Of a DNA stretch of 64,000 bases, positions 18,183 to 27,479 are shown piece by piece. This stretch comes from Methanocaldococcus fervens AG86 (lineage in GTDB: Archaea; AGJL01; Methanococci; Methanococcales; Methanocaldococcaceae): the NCBI RefSeq assembly GCF_000023985.1, contig NC_013156.1, positions 670,363 to 734,362 of the forward strand, read 5' to 3'. The translations under genes were made by a program, and so were the position numbers. How positions within the stretch are numbered: position 1 is the stretch's first letter; each line of letters begins with the position of its first letter. Under the pieces are notes generated by a model that searched no databases, was not told the origin of the DNA, and saw nothing but the letters and a program-made list of their open reading frames with translations.

Positions 18183-19190
18183 TTATTTACCTTGTTTTGA
18201 TGTTGTACTTATGTATGTTATTTCAGGTACTTTGACTAATGGCTCTTGTGGTCTTATAGCACTTCTCAATACAATTAACCTCTTTGCAGGTCCTTGAACT
18301 GAACCTTTCAATACAACGTAGTTGTTTCTTATAACCCCGTAGTGTAAGAATCCTCCTTTTGGAGTTATTTCCTCTCCATTATTTCCAATCTTTAATATTC
18401 TCTTGTTGTATTCTGTTCTTTGGTGGTATCCCATTTGTCCAGGCATTGGAACTGTCCACATGACCATCTTTGGTTGCCATGGACCAATTGAACCAACGTG
18501 TCTTCCAACTCCTTTTCTTGCATGCTTACCGAACTGTATTTTAACTCCCCATCTTTTAACTTGCCCTTGGAATCCTTTACCTTTTGTTACTCCAATTGTA
18601 TCAACTAATTCCCCTTCTTGGAACACATCGGTAATGTTTAATTGCTTACCTAAAATCTCTTTAGCGTAATTTAATCTCTCCTCAATATCTTTTCCTCCTA
18701 TTCTAATCTCTAATATCTCAGGTTTTTTCTTTGGAAGGCATGTTAATTTTGGATTTGTATGAACCAATACCCTAACATCTTCGATTTTATCTTTTATTGC
18801 TTCTAAATCTTCAACTGTCTTTCTTTCTTCTTTTTTAGGAAGTTTGATTTTTCTTTCCAATTCTTTGTCTAAGTTGTCTGCCCAAACTTCTGTTAATGTT
18901 GTTAAGTAGTTTCTTTCATTTCTTCCATAAACTCTTATAGCACATACATTGATTGGAGGAGCTTCTAATACTGTTACTGGTGTAAATACTTCCTGTCCAG
19001 CATTTGGGCTTTTTGGGTTATCTTCTTTAATAAATGCATGGGTCATTCCTGCTTTGTATACTGGGAATGCTTGTAATCTTACGTTGTCTTCTTCTGGCCA
19101 GCTTCTAATTCTTGGAACTGGTCTTTTAGCTCTTTTTCTTGGGCTGAAAGCCAATGAACCTCTTCTTGGTCTATTAATATTCAATCCCAT
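18183..19190 (-). CDS. rpl3: 50S ribosomal protein L3
   Basis: Large-subunit assembly protein near the peptidyl-transferase centre. 335 residues, archaeal/eukaryotic length, with [17 protein letters not shown] at the start. The core is [38 protein letters not shown] and [28 protein letters not shown] lies seven bases before the ATG. First gene of the operon rpl3-rpl4-rpl23-rpl2-rps19. Its promoter region begins beside the inverted-repeat element at 19274-19376. Confidence 0.97.
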   Translation of the reverse strand: MGLNINRPRRGSLAFSPRKRAKRPVPRIRSWPEEDNVRLQAFPVYKAGMTHAFIKEDNPKSPNAGQEVFTPVTVLEAPPINVCAIRVYGRNERNYLTTLTEVWADNLDKELERKIKLPKKEERKTVEDLEAIKDKIEDVRVLVHTNPKLTCLPKKKPEILEIRIGGKDIEERLNYAKEILGKQLNITDVFQEGELVDTIGVTKGKGFQGQVKRWGVKIQFGKHARKGVGRHVGSIGPWQPKMVMWTVPMPGQMGYHQRTEYNKRILKIGNNGEEITPKGGFLHYGVIRNNYVVLKGSVQGPAKRLIVLRSAIRPQEPLVKVPEITYISTTSKQGK

Positions 19191-19273
19191 AATCTAACCT
19201 CCAGCATATTATTGATATCTCTAAAAACTATTATTTTTGTGTTTATTTAATTTGATAATTTTTATAATTTTTC

Positions 19274-19376
19274 GCAAACCTGTCATTGCCCTGTTCGGGC
19301 TTTTCAGGTTTGCATTGTAGGACTTTCGCATAAAATTTTTATTTTTAAATTTTATATATAACTGCGAAAGTCCTAC
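19274..19376. repeat. Two inverted-repeat pairs between rpl3 and the translin-like gene
   Basis: Pair 1: GCAAACCTG at 19274-19282 with its complement CAGGTTTGC at 19305-19313, enclosing GCCC-TGTTC-GGGC. Pair 2: GTAGGACTTTCGCA at 19317-19330 and its exact complement TGCGAAAGTCCTAC at 19363-19376, separated by 32 AT-rich bases. The 32 bases include TTTTATATATAA, a possible TATA element for the plus-strand gene at 19459. The G+C-rich arms stand out from the AT-rich surroundings. Function unknown: a small mobile-element remnant or a structured regulatory/termination region. Confidence 0.75.
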
Positions 19377-19458
19377 TGCATTATGATTATTACAACAAAA
19401 GAAGAAGATGTATAAACAAATACTAACATATTGGGTATATAAAATTTTTGGTGATAAT

Positions 19459-20064
19459 ATGGAGGAGGTAAATTACCTAATAAACTATCTTGCAAATAAA
19501 GATTCAGTTAGAGAGGAGATTTTAAAGCTTTCCAGGGAAATTGTAAGAGATTGTGCAATGTTAATAAGAAAAATTCACAAATCAGATGATAAAGATGAAT
19601 TTAAAGAAAGATTAGATGAGATTTCCGAAAAAATTAAAAAGTTAAATAGTTTAGCAACATTTCCGGAGTTTGTTAATTATCTATCAACTCCTCAGCAGGA
19701 GTTCGTTGAAGCTCTCGCATTGTATATGGTAAAATTCAACAATAAAATCCCTAGTTTCAAAGAGCTTGATTTTATTAAAGAGGAGAACTATATTTTAGGA
19801 TTAGCCGATGTTATTGGAGAATTGAGGAGAGAAGTTTTAGAGGAGATGAAAAACGATGATGTGGAAGAGGTTGAAAGATACTTTAAATTTATGGAGGAAC
19901 TATATGAATTTTTAATGAACTTTGATTACTACCACGTTGTAGACAATTTAAGAAGAAAGCAGGATATAAGTAGAGGGATATTGGAAAAAACCCATGGAGA
20001 CATCGTTACATTTATCCAAAACCTTAAACTTAGGAAAGAATTAAAAAATATACAAAATCCTTAA
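19459..20064 (+). CDS. Translin-family protein
   Basis: 201-residue helical protein of the translin superfamily (COG2178). Eukaryotic members bind RNA or single-stranded DNA and, with TRAX, cut RNA. Seen are long helices with EEILKLSREIVRDCAMLIRKIH, TPQQEFVEALALYMV, ILGLADVIGELRREVLEEM and NFDYYHVVDNLRRKQDISRGILEKTHGDI. This E..RRE..DNLRRKQD pattern contains the acidic residues typical of TRAX-like catalytic sites. The ATG at 19459 follows GGTGAT; 17 more residues could be read from 19408 but through that site. Orthologue of MJ0175. RNA processing is inferred from the family. Confidence 0.82.
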   Translation: MEEVNYLINYLANKDSVREEILKLSREIVRDCAMLIRKIHKSDDKDEFKERLDEISEKIKKLNSLATFPEFVNYLSTPQQEFVEALALYMVKFNNKIPSFKELDFIKEENYILGLADVIGELRREVLEEMKNDDVEEVERYFKFMEELYEFLMNFDYYHVVDNLRRKQDISRGILEKTHGDIVTFIQNLKLRKELKNIQNP

Positions 20065-20089
20065 TTTATATTATATACTTTAAAGTTTG

Positions 20090-20365
20090 ACTTTACTTCG
20101 TTCAGCCCCACTGTAATTAAGAGGCATTGCCGAGCGTAGCGAGGCAATACATGCATAGGGCTTCGCCCTATTGCTATACCCAGAGCGGAGTTGCCTTTGG
20201 CAACTCCACTTTAACTAAGAGACATTATGAAGGGCTTTAGCTCCTCCTTAATGCATCCGTTTTGATCAACGCACCATAGGACTCACGCCCTATTGGTATA
20301 CCCATAAGTTTTGATCAACCTTTTCTTAAAAGGTTGTTCGAGCAACCTTTTACTAAAAGGTTGTT
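20090..20365 (+). repeat. Intergenic hairpin mosaic element, copy B
   Basis: The 310-bp gap between the translin-like gene and pelA holds no ORF. It contains hairpins related to copy A: ATTGCC...GGCAAT, ATAGGGC-TTC-GCCCTAT, GAGTTGCC-TTT-GGCAACTC, and two tandem AACCTTTT-NNN-AAAAGGTT stems (20321-20339 and 20346-20364) around GTTCGAGCAAC. Shared blocks with copy A include AAGAGGCATTGCC, GAGGCAATACATGCATAG and CCTTAATGCATCCGTTTTG. The AAAAGGTTGTT end lies against the pelA 3' end. Origin unknown; it resembles dispersed palindromic repeats. Confidence 0.8.
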
Positions 20366-20374
20366 ATAAAAGTT

Positions 20375-21418
20375 TCATTCAATTGGGAATCTTAATAAGC
20401 CAGCTATTCCCCCCAATGCCTTTAATTGCTTTCCAGCATCGTGTTCAGATGAAACTATAACTACTTTCCCTCCCATCTCTTCAGCAGCATCAATGATTTT
20501 CTCAATCTCATGATTTCTAACTAAGCTATCTGAAACTAAAAGTGTTTCTATAGCCGAATATTCTAAAGCTTTTTTTACCTCATCAATACCATAAACAGCC
20601 AAACCTTTTTTGGCTATCTCTTCTAAAAGCTTTTCTATCAACTGGGTCTCTTTTGCAACTCTTGATTCTGCATAAATTCTATTGATAATCCCTCTTTTAA
20701 TAACCTCATTTAATCCAGCCCTTGAGGTTGTTGATACACTTTCAACTACAATCTTATTTTTAAGCTCAGGATATTGAGAGGATATAAAGTTATAAAAGCT
20801 ATTTTTTGCAAATCCAGGACCTGCAACTAAGATATTATCAACATCATACTCCATTAAAACCTTCGCTATCTCATGATAATATTCTTTTTTTAACTCTTCA
20901 TTAATTTTGTAATCCAATTTTTTTGATGTGTGGGATTTTATTGAGCAAATTTCTTTTATGCTGTAATCCCTAACTTCAAAGATATCCGCCTCTTCATCAT
21001 CCATAACAACTACTAAAACCTTTGGTCTTTTAGATGATTCTATTGCTTCTTTTATCCTCTCTATTTGCCATTTTTTCCAATTTTTTTCAATTGAAAGCTC
21101 ATCAAATGGTTTAATCTCAATAGTATGATGACTGCCGAGAGGAACATCATCTGGCCCATGAATTATAGTTCCCAAAATTCTAACCCTTTTTGTGTTTTCA
21201 TCAAATTCCACATTTTTTACCTCAATTCCTAAAAACATTTTTCTCTTAGCTCCTCTATCTGCCCTAATAACATCCCCTTTATCTTGCACCCTTCTTTCAG
21301 TTACTGCAAATACTTTATCACCCTCTTCAATAATATTATATAAAACCCATAAATCATCCAAATTTTCGGGCATAAGCTTTATAATTTGTTTCTGTGGAAT
21401 TTCTTCTATAATCTTCAT
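20375..21418 (-). CDS. pelA: Pelota (Dom34) ribosome-rescue factor
   Basis: Splits stalled ribosomes together with aEF1A/ABCE1 in archaea. 347 residues in the three-domain Pelota arrangement. An Sm-like N-terminal domain includes EGDKVFAVTERRVQDKGD. The central eRF1-like domain has ILVAGPGFAKNSFYNFI and SVSTTSRAGLNEVIKRG, and no GGQ motif, as expected for Pelota. The C-terminal domain has EYSAIETLLVSDSLVRN and GGIAGLLRFPI. GGAGGGAT precedes the ATG. The 27-bp gap to tfx suggests one transcript. Orthologue of MJ0174. Confidence 0.95.
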   Translation of the reverse strand: MKIIEEIPQKQIIKLMPENLDDLWVLYNIIEEGDKVFAVTERRVQDKGDVIRADRGAKRKMFLGIEVKNVEFDENTKRVRILGTIIHGPDDVPLGSHHTIEIKPFDELSIEKNWKKWQIERIKEAIESSKRPKVLVVVMDDEEADIFEVRDYSIKEICSIKSHTSKKLDYKINEELKKEYYHEIAKVLMEYDVDNILVAGPGFAKNSFYNFISSQYPELKNKIVVESVSTTSRAGLNEVIKRGIINRIYAESRVAKETQLIEKLLEEIAKKGLAVYGIDEVKKALEYSAIETLLVSDSLVRNHEIEKIIDAAEEMGGKVVIVSSEHDAGKQLKALGGIAGLLRFPIE

Positions 21419-21445
21419 TGTCTATCCCTCCATTGTAAAATCTAT

Positions 21446-21853
21446 TTAGCCTCCGATGTCCAAATCCCCATTTTCGAGGATGTATATTTTAAATTTCTTC
21501 TTAACTGTTCTTTTTTCTATAAATCCAGAAGCATTTTCTTTTATAAATTCAATTAGCTCTAAAGTATTGTATTTTACTTTTATATCTTCTTCATCTGCTT
21601 TTTTAAATACAATATCTGGAACATCTAAAACGTCAGTTCCTTCTTTAATTTCAATGAATATAGGAGCCATTATTCTATTGTAAATTTTTATTGTATTGTA
21701 TGCCTTTTTTACGTTTTCTTTTGCCCTCTTTTCAATCATACTTATATTCGCCCTGCTCGTTCCAAACATCTTTGCTATCTCTTCTTGAGTTAATCCTTTC
21801 TTCCTAAGCTCTAAAACCTTAATTTGTGTTTCTGTTAAAAATGACTCCTCCAT
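21446..21853 (-). CDS. tfx: Tfx-family DNA-binding regulator
   Basis: 135-residue transcription factor of the archaeal Tfx family; the M. thermautotrophicus member binds the promoter of molybdenum formylmethanofuran dehydrogenase. The N-terminal helix-turn-helix is ETQIKVLELRKKGLTQEEIAKMFGTSRANISMIEKRA (about residues 7-43). The C-terminal half holds APIFIEIKEGTDVLDVPDIVFKKAD and a basic EKRTVKKKFKIYIL. The ATG at 21853 follows AGGTGGTG; GTG at 21865 is the alternative. Orthologue of MJ0173. The target in this organism is unknown. Confidence 0.88.
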   Translation of the reverse strand: MEESFLTETQIKVLELRKKGLTQEEIAKMFGTSRANISMIEKRAKENVKKAYNTIKIYNRIMAPIFIEIKEGTDVLDVPDIVFKKADEEDIKVKYNTLELIEFIKENASGFIEKRTVKKKFKIYILENGDLDIGG

Positions 21854-21934
21854 GTTCAACACCACCTACGTTAATGTAACTATCTATAATTAACTTTATA
21901 TAAGCATTTAATATAAATTATAATTGGTGGAATC

Positions 21935-22588
21935 ATGAATTTAGAGGAGCAAAAAAAAGCTGTTATTGAAAAGTTAATCAGGGAGAGGTATATAAAAAGT
22001 AAAAGGGTTATTGATGCCTTATTAAAAGTTCCTAGAGAGGAGTTTGTCCCCGAACATTTAAGAGAATATGCTTACGTTGATACACCATTAGAGATTGGTT
22101 ATGGACAGACGATCTCAGCCATTCACATGGTTGGAATGATGTGTGAGCTTTTAGATCTAAAGCCAGGGATGAAAGTTTTAGAAATTGGAACTGGATGTGG
22201 GTATCACGCAGCAGTAACTGCCGAAATCGTGGGGAAAGATGGTTTAGTTGTCAGTATTGAAAGAATTCCAGAGTTGGCTGAAAGAGCGGAGAGAACTTTG
22301 AGAAAGCTTGGATATGATAATGTTATTATAATAGTGGGGGATGGAACTTTAGGTTATGAACCATTAGCCCCTTACGATAGAATATATGCAACTGCAGCAG
22401 GTCCAAAAATTCCAGAACCGTTAATAAAGCAGTTAAAAGACGGAGGAAAGTTATTAATGCCTGTTGGTAGATATATGCAAAAATTGGTTTTGGTTGAGAA
22501 GAAAGGGGATGAGTTGATAGTAAAAGACTGCGGTCCTGTAGCATTTGTTCCTTTAATTGGTAAAGAAGGATTTCCATCAACCTTTTAG
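21935..22588 (+). CDS. pcm: Protein-L-isoaspartate O-methyltransferase
   Basis: SAM-dependent repair enzyme that methylates isoaspartyl residues in aged proteins, useful at high temperature. 217 residues. Motifs: [36 protein letters not shown] (substrate pocket), [20 protein letters not shown] (SAM motif I), and [18 protein letters not shown] (motif II region). The stop codon (TAG) lies within the constant end of repeat copy C. Divergent from tfx. Orthologue of MJ0172. Confidence 0.96.
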   Translation: MNLEEQKKAVIEKLIRERYIKSKRVIDALLKVPREEFVPEHLREYAYVDTPLEIGYGQTISAIHMVGMMCELLDLKPGMKVLEIGTGCGYHAAVTAEIVGKDGLVVSIERIPELAERAERTLRKLGYDNVIIIVGDGTLGYEPLAPYDRIYATAAGPKIPEPLIKQLKDGGKLLMPVGRYMQKLVLVEKKGDELIVKDCGPVAFVPLIGKEGFPSTF

Positions 22589-22670
22589 TGAAACTTTTAG
22601 AAAAAGTTTCATCAAAATGGATGCATTAAGGAGGGACTAAAGCCCCTCATAATGTCTCTCCAAAACCAAT
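22577..22670 (-). repeat. Intergenic hairpin element, copy C
   Basis: Between the convergent pcm and mscS genes. It starts CAACCTTTTAG, goes through the hairpin GAAACTTTT-AGA-AAAAGTTTC, and continues with the block ATGCATTAAGGAGGGACTAA and CCTCATAATGTCTCTC. These are the reverse complement of the right half of copy B. The first about 39 bases are identical to the minus strand of the element at the pheS 3' end. Confidence 0.75.
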
Positions 22671-22704
22671 AAAAATGGAAATGGTTTTCTTCTCTTTATA
22701 GTTT

Positions 22705-23739
22705 TTAATTATCCTTCTCTAAATAAACTGTATAAGTTGGAAACGCCATCCCTATGCCTTCTTTATGAAACTCCTGCTTTATTTTTATATTTATTTCATT
22801 TAATGCGTTTAAGAAGTAGTCATACCCTTCATTCCTAATAAAATATTCAACTCTAAAGTTCAAAGACCAGTTTCCATATTCAGTAAAATGAACCCTTATT
22901 GGCTCTACTGTTGCTGGATGTGATTTAATTATATCCAATAAAATCTCTCTTGCTCTGATTAATTTCTCTGGTGGTGTGTCATAGGTTAAGCCAATGGTAG
23001 TTAAAACCCTCCTCTTCCTACGTTCTGATAAATTCTCTATTTTTTGGGAAAGTAAATCCCTATTTGGAGTTATCACTAAAGAATCATCGAATGTTCTAAT
23101 TTTCGTGCTTCTTATCCCAATCTCCTCAACAATTCCCCAAACATCACTTCCTTTAATTATTATTTCATCCCCTATTTTAAATGGTCTATCAAACGCTAAA
23201 ATAAAGCCGGCAATCAAATTTTCAATTGTTTCTTTTGAAGCCATTGCTACAGCCAAACCACCAATACCCAAACCTGCAATTAACGACGTTACATTATAAC
23301 CCAAATTTCCCAATATGAATATTATTGCAAAAGAGAAAATAACTATCGTTGTTATTTGCTGTAGTGGTTTTATAATACTGCTTGCTATAGTCGAGCCAAA
23401 TTTACTAACCATAGATATTAAATATTTCTCAATAAAGGTGTTTATCAACTTATTCATTAAATAGGCAATAAAGAGGATAGTTACAACCATAAAACCTTTA
23501 TCTAATATGGTGTGTATATTTTCTGGAAGTGGTAACACTTTAAAGGCTAAATACATACCGATAAGTATTATGCCAACGGATATTGGCATTTTTAAAGCAG
23601 ATATATAGCTCTTTATAGTTTTACGCCTATCTTCTTTATTTAGAATTGTAACATCTATTATCTTTTTTACTAACATTGAAATAACAACTGAAGAGACAAA
23701 TATTATTAACGCTATTATGTGATTGCTTGTTATATCCAT
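22705..23739 (-). CDS. MscS-family mechanosensitive channel
   Basis: Membrane channel opening under membrane tension to release solutes. 344 residues: an N-terminal membrane segment (about 5-25), further hydrophobic helices near 52-70, 80-100 and 130-155, and the pore-lining TM3 LIAGLGIGGLAVAMASKETIENLIAGFILAFDRPF. The beta domain follows (GDEIIIKGSDVWGIVEEIGIRSTKIRTFDDSLVITPNRDL) and an alpha/beta tail ending AFPTYTVYLEKDN. It is a clear paralogue of the channel at 25625-26674. Faces away from the ligase gene. Confidence 0.93.
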   Translation of the reverse strand: MDITSNHIIALIIFVSSVVISMLVKKIIDVTILNKEDRRKTIKSYISALKMPISVGIILIGMYLAFKVLPLPENIHTILDKGFMVVTILFIAYLMNKLINTFIEKYLISMVSKFGSTIASSIIKPLQQITTIVIFSFAIIFILGNLGYNVTSLIAGLGIGGLAVAMASKETIENLIAGFILAFDRPFKIGDEIIIKGSDVWGIVEEIGIRSTKIRTFDDSLVITPNRDLLSQKIENLSERRKRRVLTTIGLTYDTPPEKLIRAREILLDIIKSHPATVEPIRVHFTEYGNWSLNFRVEYFIRNEGYDYFLNALNEINIKIKQEFHKEGIGMAFPTYTVYLEKDN

Positions 23740-23844
23740 AAATCATCACTCAGCAATTTTGTAATATAAATGATTTTAACCTAAAACACAAATAATTTTT
23801 ATGATTATGGTTAAATTATTAATTTATTAATCTGTGGTGAAACA

Positions 23845-25566
23845 ATGCTTTGGAAAGAGGTTTGTGAGATATTTAACAAAATTGAAAAAACCACGAAAAG
23901 ATTGGAAAAGAGGGACTATTTTATAAAATTAATTGATATGGCTAAGGAGAAAGGTAAGCCGGAGGATTTAAAAAAGATTTGCTATATGGCGATAGGAAGA
24001 GTTTATCCTGAATACGATGAAAGAGAGCTCGGAGTTGGAGAAAAACTCCTAATAAATGCAGTTACCTCCATTGGAATTAACAAGGATGAATTATTGGAAA
24101 AAATTAAAGAGACAGGAGATATTGGGTTAGCTATAGAACAGTTAAAATCAAAAATTAAACAGGCATATCTATTCTTTCAACCCCTAACAGTAGATGAAGT
24201 TTATGAAACTTTGAGGAGAGTTGGAGAAATAGAGGGGGAGGGCTCTCAAAAGAAAAAGTTGAGGTTGATAAGCAGTTTATTTTTAAGGGCTTCACCAATA
24301 GAGTGTAGATATTTGGCAAGGCTAATACTGGAAGATATGAGGATAGGAATGAACGTTCCAACCATATTAGATACATTATCATTATATTTCAACGTCCCAA
24401 GGGAGAAATTGGAGAAGATATATGCAATAACCAACGATATTGGTCTTTTAGCTGAAAAGTTGCTAAAAGGAGATTTGGAAAGTGATGAGTTGAGATTAAA
24501 ATTATTTAGACCAATAAAGCCAATGTTGGCTCAATTAGCTCCTTCAATTGAAGAGGCATTATTGGAGATGGGTAGGGCACAATTTGAAACAAAATACGAT
24601 GGGGCTAGAGTGCAGATACATAAAGAGGGCAATAAGGTTAGAATTTACAGTAGAAGGTTAGAGGATGTTACAAATGCACTTCCAGAGATTGTTGAGGCAG
24701 TTAAAAAAATTGACGTTGAAAGGTTGATTGTTGAAGGGGAGTGTGTGGCTATAGATAAAGAAACTGGAAAGCCAAGGCCGTTTCAGGATATATTAAGAAG
24801 GTTTAGAAGGAAGTATGATATTGGAAAAATGATGAAAGAAATAAACTTAAGGGTTTATTTGTTTGATATCCTTTACAAAGATGGTATATCATTTATAGAT
24901 GAGGAATTTGGAAATAGAAGGAAAGTTTTAGAGGAAATTATTGGTTATGAGAATGATTGGAGAACTGAAAAAGAGAGGATAGAGAAGGAGCTTAAATCAG
25001 ATAAAATAATAGACATATCTTATAAATTAGTTACAAACGATGCAAAAGAGGCAAGAGAATTTTACAATTGGTCTCTATCCATTGGACACGAGGGAGTTAT
25101 GATTAAAAACTTGAAAGCCCCTTACACTCCAGGAAGTAGGGTTAGAACGATGTATAAATTCAAGCCAACTCTTGAGAGTTTAGATGTTGTCATAACAAAG
25201 GCAAAGAGAGGGATGGGGAAGAGAAAAGATTGGTATGGGTCATTTGAGATAGCTGTTAGAGATGAAGAAGGAAATCTCTATCCCATAGGGCATGTTGGAA
25301 CTGGATTAACTGAAAGCGATTTAGAGATGTTGAAGGAGGAGATTGATAAGATAATAATTAGAGATTTAGGAGAAGAGGTTGAAGTAGAGCCAAAGATAGT
25401 TGTTGAAGTTGCCTATGAAGAGATTCAAAAATCTGATAAATATCCTTGTGGCTATGCTTTAAGATTCCCAAGGGTTGTAAGGTTTAGATTTGATAAAGGG
25501 AAGGATGATATAAACACCATAGAAGATGTTAAGAGGATTTATGAGATTCAAAGGAGTAGAAAATAA
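23845..25566 (+). CDS. lig: ATP-dependent DNA ligase
   Basis: Seals nicks in replication and repair. 573 residues: an N-terminal DNA-binding domain (1-220), then the nucleotidyltransferase domain with FETKYDGARVQIHKEG (motif I, adenylated lysine K250). Motif III-type FDILYKDG, motif IV EGVMIKNLKAPY and motif V VRTMYKFKP follow. The C-terminal OB domain carries YPCGYALRFPRVVRFRFDK (motif VI). GGTGA precedes the ATG. Orthologue of MJ0171. Confidence 0.97.
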   Translation: MLWKEVCEIFNKIEKTTKRLEKRDYFIKLIDMAKEKGKPEDLKKICYMAIGRVYPEYDERELGVGEKLLINAVTSIGINKDELLEKIKETGDIGLAIEQLKSKIKQAYLFFQPLTVDEVYETLRRVGEIEGEGSQKKKLRLISSLFLRASPIECRYLARLILEDMRIGMNVPTILDTLSLYFNVPREKLEKIYAITNDIGLLAEKLLKGDLESDELRLKLFRPIKPMLAQLAPSIEEALLEMGRAQFETKYDGARVQIHKEGNKVRIYSRRLEDVTNALPEIVEAVKKIDVERLIVEGECVAIDKETGKPRPFQDILRRFRRKYDIGKMMKEINLRVYLFDILYKDGISFIDEEFGNRRKVLEEIIGYENDWRTEKERIEKELKSDKIIDISYKLVTNDAKEAREFYNWSLSIGHEGVMIKNLKAPYTPGSRVRTMYKFKPTLESLDVVITKAKRGMGKRKDWYGSFEIAVRDEEGNLYPIGHVGTGLTESDLEMLKEEIDKIIIRDLGEEVEVEPKIVVEVAYEEIQKSDKYPCGYALRFPRVVRFRFDKGKDDINTIEDVKRIYEIQRSRK

Positions 25567-25624
25567 TTTTATTTTATTTTTAAATTTTTATCTTTATGAA
25601 ATTTTTATATGAGGTGATGAAATA

Positions 25625-26674
25625 ATGGAAATTTTTGGAAATGACATTTACAATATAGTTATTTTCATTGCTATAATTGTGTTAGGTGTCTTTGTTGGAA
25701 AAATTGTGGATGTAGTGGTTAAAAATTACCTCAAAAAAATTATAAGCAAAACAAAAACAAAATTTGATGATATAATATTAGACGCCCTTGATGTGCCAAT
25801 TATTGTATTGGTTATAACAGCGTTCTTTTATTTTGGATTGAGATTTTTAGTTCTTCCTGATCATGTATTTAAGCTAATGGATGAAGCGGTAAAGGTTGTT
25901 GTTATCCTTTCAGCCACTTACTTTGCAGTTAAATTTATAGATGGGATATTTGAGCATTATTTAATTCCATTAACTGAAAAAACAGAAACTGAGTCGGATG
26001 AGCATATAGTAAAGCCATTAAAGAAAATTGTAAAAATATTGACAATAATCCTTGGTATATTAACCGCTCTAAGCTCAGTAGGTTATGATATAACTGCTTT
26101 ATTAGCTGGTTTAGGGGTAGGGGGTTTGGCTGTAGCATTAGCCATGCAAGATACAATAAAAAACTTCATTGCTGGAATTTTAATATTGATGGATAAACCT
26201 TTTAGCATAAATCATTGGATTAAAGTTGATGATGTTGAGGGAATTGTTGAGGAGATTGGAATAAGAAGCACAAGGATAAGAACTTTCGACCACACGTTAA
26301 TAACAGTCCCAAATTCAAAGTTATTGGATTCAGCCATTGAAAATTTAACTGTTAGAGATAGAAGGAGAGTTTTAACAACAATTGGCTTAACTTACAACAC
26401 TCCTGTTGAAAAAATTAAAAAAGCTAAGGAGATAATAAAAGATATCGTTGAAAATCATCCAGCTACTCTTCCACCGTATAGGATTCATTTTACTGAATAC
26501 GGAGATTGGTCTCTAAATTTGAGGGTCGAATATTTTGTTAGAAATATAAGCTTTGAGTACTTTTTAAATGCTGTTGATGAAATAAACTTAAAAATAAAAG
26601 AAGAGTTTGAAAAAGAAGGTATAGAAATGGCATTCCCAACATATACTGTTTATTTAGAAAAAGACAATAGTTAA
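25625..26674 (+). CDS. MscS-family mechanosensitive channel (MscMJ type)
   Basis: 349-residue tension-gated channel, matching the biochemically studied M. jannaschii MscMJ (MJ0170) in length and context. Hydrophobic N-terminus (NIVIFIAIIVLGVFVGKIV), more helices at about 55-75 and 90-105, and the pore helix LLAGLGVGGLAVALAMQDTIKNFIAGILILMDKPF. The cytoplasmic domain has VDDVEGIVEEIGIRSTRIRTFDHTLITVPNSKLL and the shared tail AFPTYTVYLEKDN. GAGGTGATGAAATA precedes the ATG. Convergent with minD (5-bp gap). Confidence 0.94.
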   Translation: MEIFGNDIYNIVIFIAIIVLGVFVGKIVDVVVKNYLKKIISKTKTKFDDIILDALDVPIIVLVITAFFYFGLRFLVLPDHVFKLMDEAVKVVVILSATYFAVKFIDGIFEHYLIPLTEKTETESDEHIVKPLKKIVKILTIILGILTALSSVGYDITALLAGLGVGGLAVALAMQDTIKNFIAGILILMDKPFSINHWIKVDDVEGIVEEIGIRSTRIRTFDHTLITVPNSKLLDSAIENLTVRDRRRVLTTIGLTYNTPVEKIKKAKEIIKDIVENHPATLPPYRIHFTEYGDWSLNLRVEYFVRNISFEYFLNAVDEINLKIKEEFEKEGIEMAFPTYTVYLEKDNS

Positions 26675-26679
26675 TTTTA

Positions 26680-27456
26680 TTAAATTTTCAAAAATCTTTT
26701 AATCTTGTCTATAAAGCTTTCTTTTTTAAACACCTTTTCTTCTTCAATATAAATAGGATCTCCTGCTATCATTGAAGCTAACTTCATATAGGCTTGAGAG
26801 GCTGGTGATTTTTCCCTATATTCAATAACACTCATCTTTTTTAATGCTGCTGCCCTAACGCTCTCATCTTCTGGAACCTCTACCAAAACCTTACCTTTTA
26901 TTAACATCTCTATTTCATCCCTCCCCAATTCACCAAAATCTCTACCAACTCTATTTAATACAACTCCCATTAATGGAGTTCCAGCCATTTCAGCACTTTC
27001 TTTTAACCTAACCGCATCGACAATTGAGAACATCTCCGGAGTTACCACAAGTAAAAGCCTATCTGCAACAGCAAGATGCGTAGCCATCTCTCTATTCAGC
27101 CCTGCAGGGGCGTCTATAATTACATAATCAAAATCATCAGCCACCTCATTAACAACATCTGGAAGTAAATCAATATCTGATTTTTTATAACCTTCTAAAG
27201 ATAAGCTTGTTGGCAATACATAAACTCCAGTTTTATGCCTATAAATTGCATCTCTAACATCAACCTCCCCACTTAAAACTTCATGTAAAGAGGGCTTTTT
27301 CTTTTCCATATTAAACAAAATTCCTAAATTAGCCATTGATATATCTCCATCAATTGCTAAAACCTTTTTTCCAAATTTAGATAATGCCACTGCCAAAGAT
27401 GCAGAGGTTGTAGTTTTTCCAACACCTCCTTTTCCAGAAGCCACTGTAATAATCAT
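26680..27456 (-). CDS. minD: MinD/ParA-family ATPase
   Basis: Deviant Walker A ATPase of 258 residues. It has GKGGVGKTTTSASLAVAL (P-loop, residues 8 on), LAIDGDISMANLG (switch), DYVIIDAPAGLNREMATHLAVADRLLLVVTPE (Walker B) and VLNRVGRD. A basic, hydrophobic C-terminal helix (KKESFIDKIKRFLKI) resembles the MinD membrane-targeting sequence. MinC/MinE are not nearby. Archaeal MinD homologues have been linked to positioning of motility and other structures; the role here is inferred. Last gene of a ttuA-rpa-minD run (23-bp gap). Orthologue of MJ0169. Confidence 0.85.
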   Translation of the reverse strand: MIITVASGKGGVGKTTTSASLAVALSKFGKKVLAIDGDISMANLGILFNMEKKKPSLHEVLSGEVDVRDAIYRHKTGVYVLPTSLSLEGYKKSDIDLLPDVVNEVADDFDYVIIDAPAGLNREMATHLAVADRLLLVVTPEMFSIVDAVRLKESAEMAGTPLMGVVLNRVGRDFGELGRDEIEMLIKGKVLVEVPEDESVRAAALKKMSVIEYREKSPASQAYMKLASMIAGDPIYIEEEKVFKKESFIDKIKRFLKI

Positions 27457-27479
27457 AATATCACTTAAATTTTTTATTT

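Noticed and set aside
20065-20374. Hidden small RNA gene or tRNA in the 310-bp gap
   Set aside because: No cloverleaf or conserved RNA motif; the hairpins match the dispersed repeat family instead.
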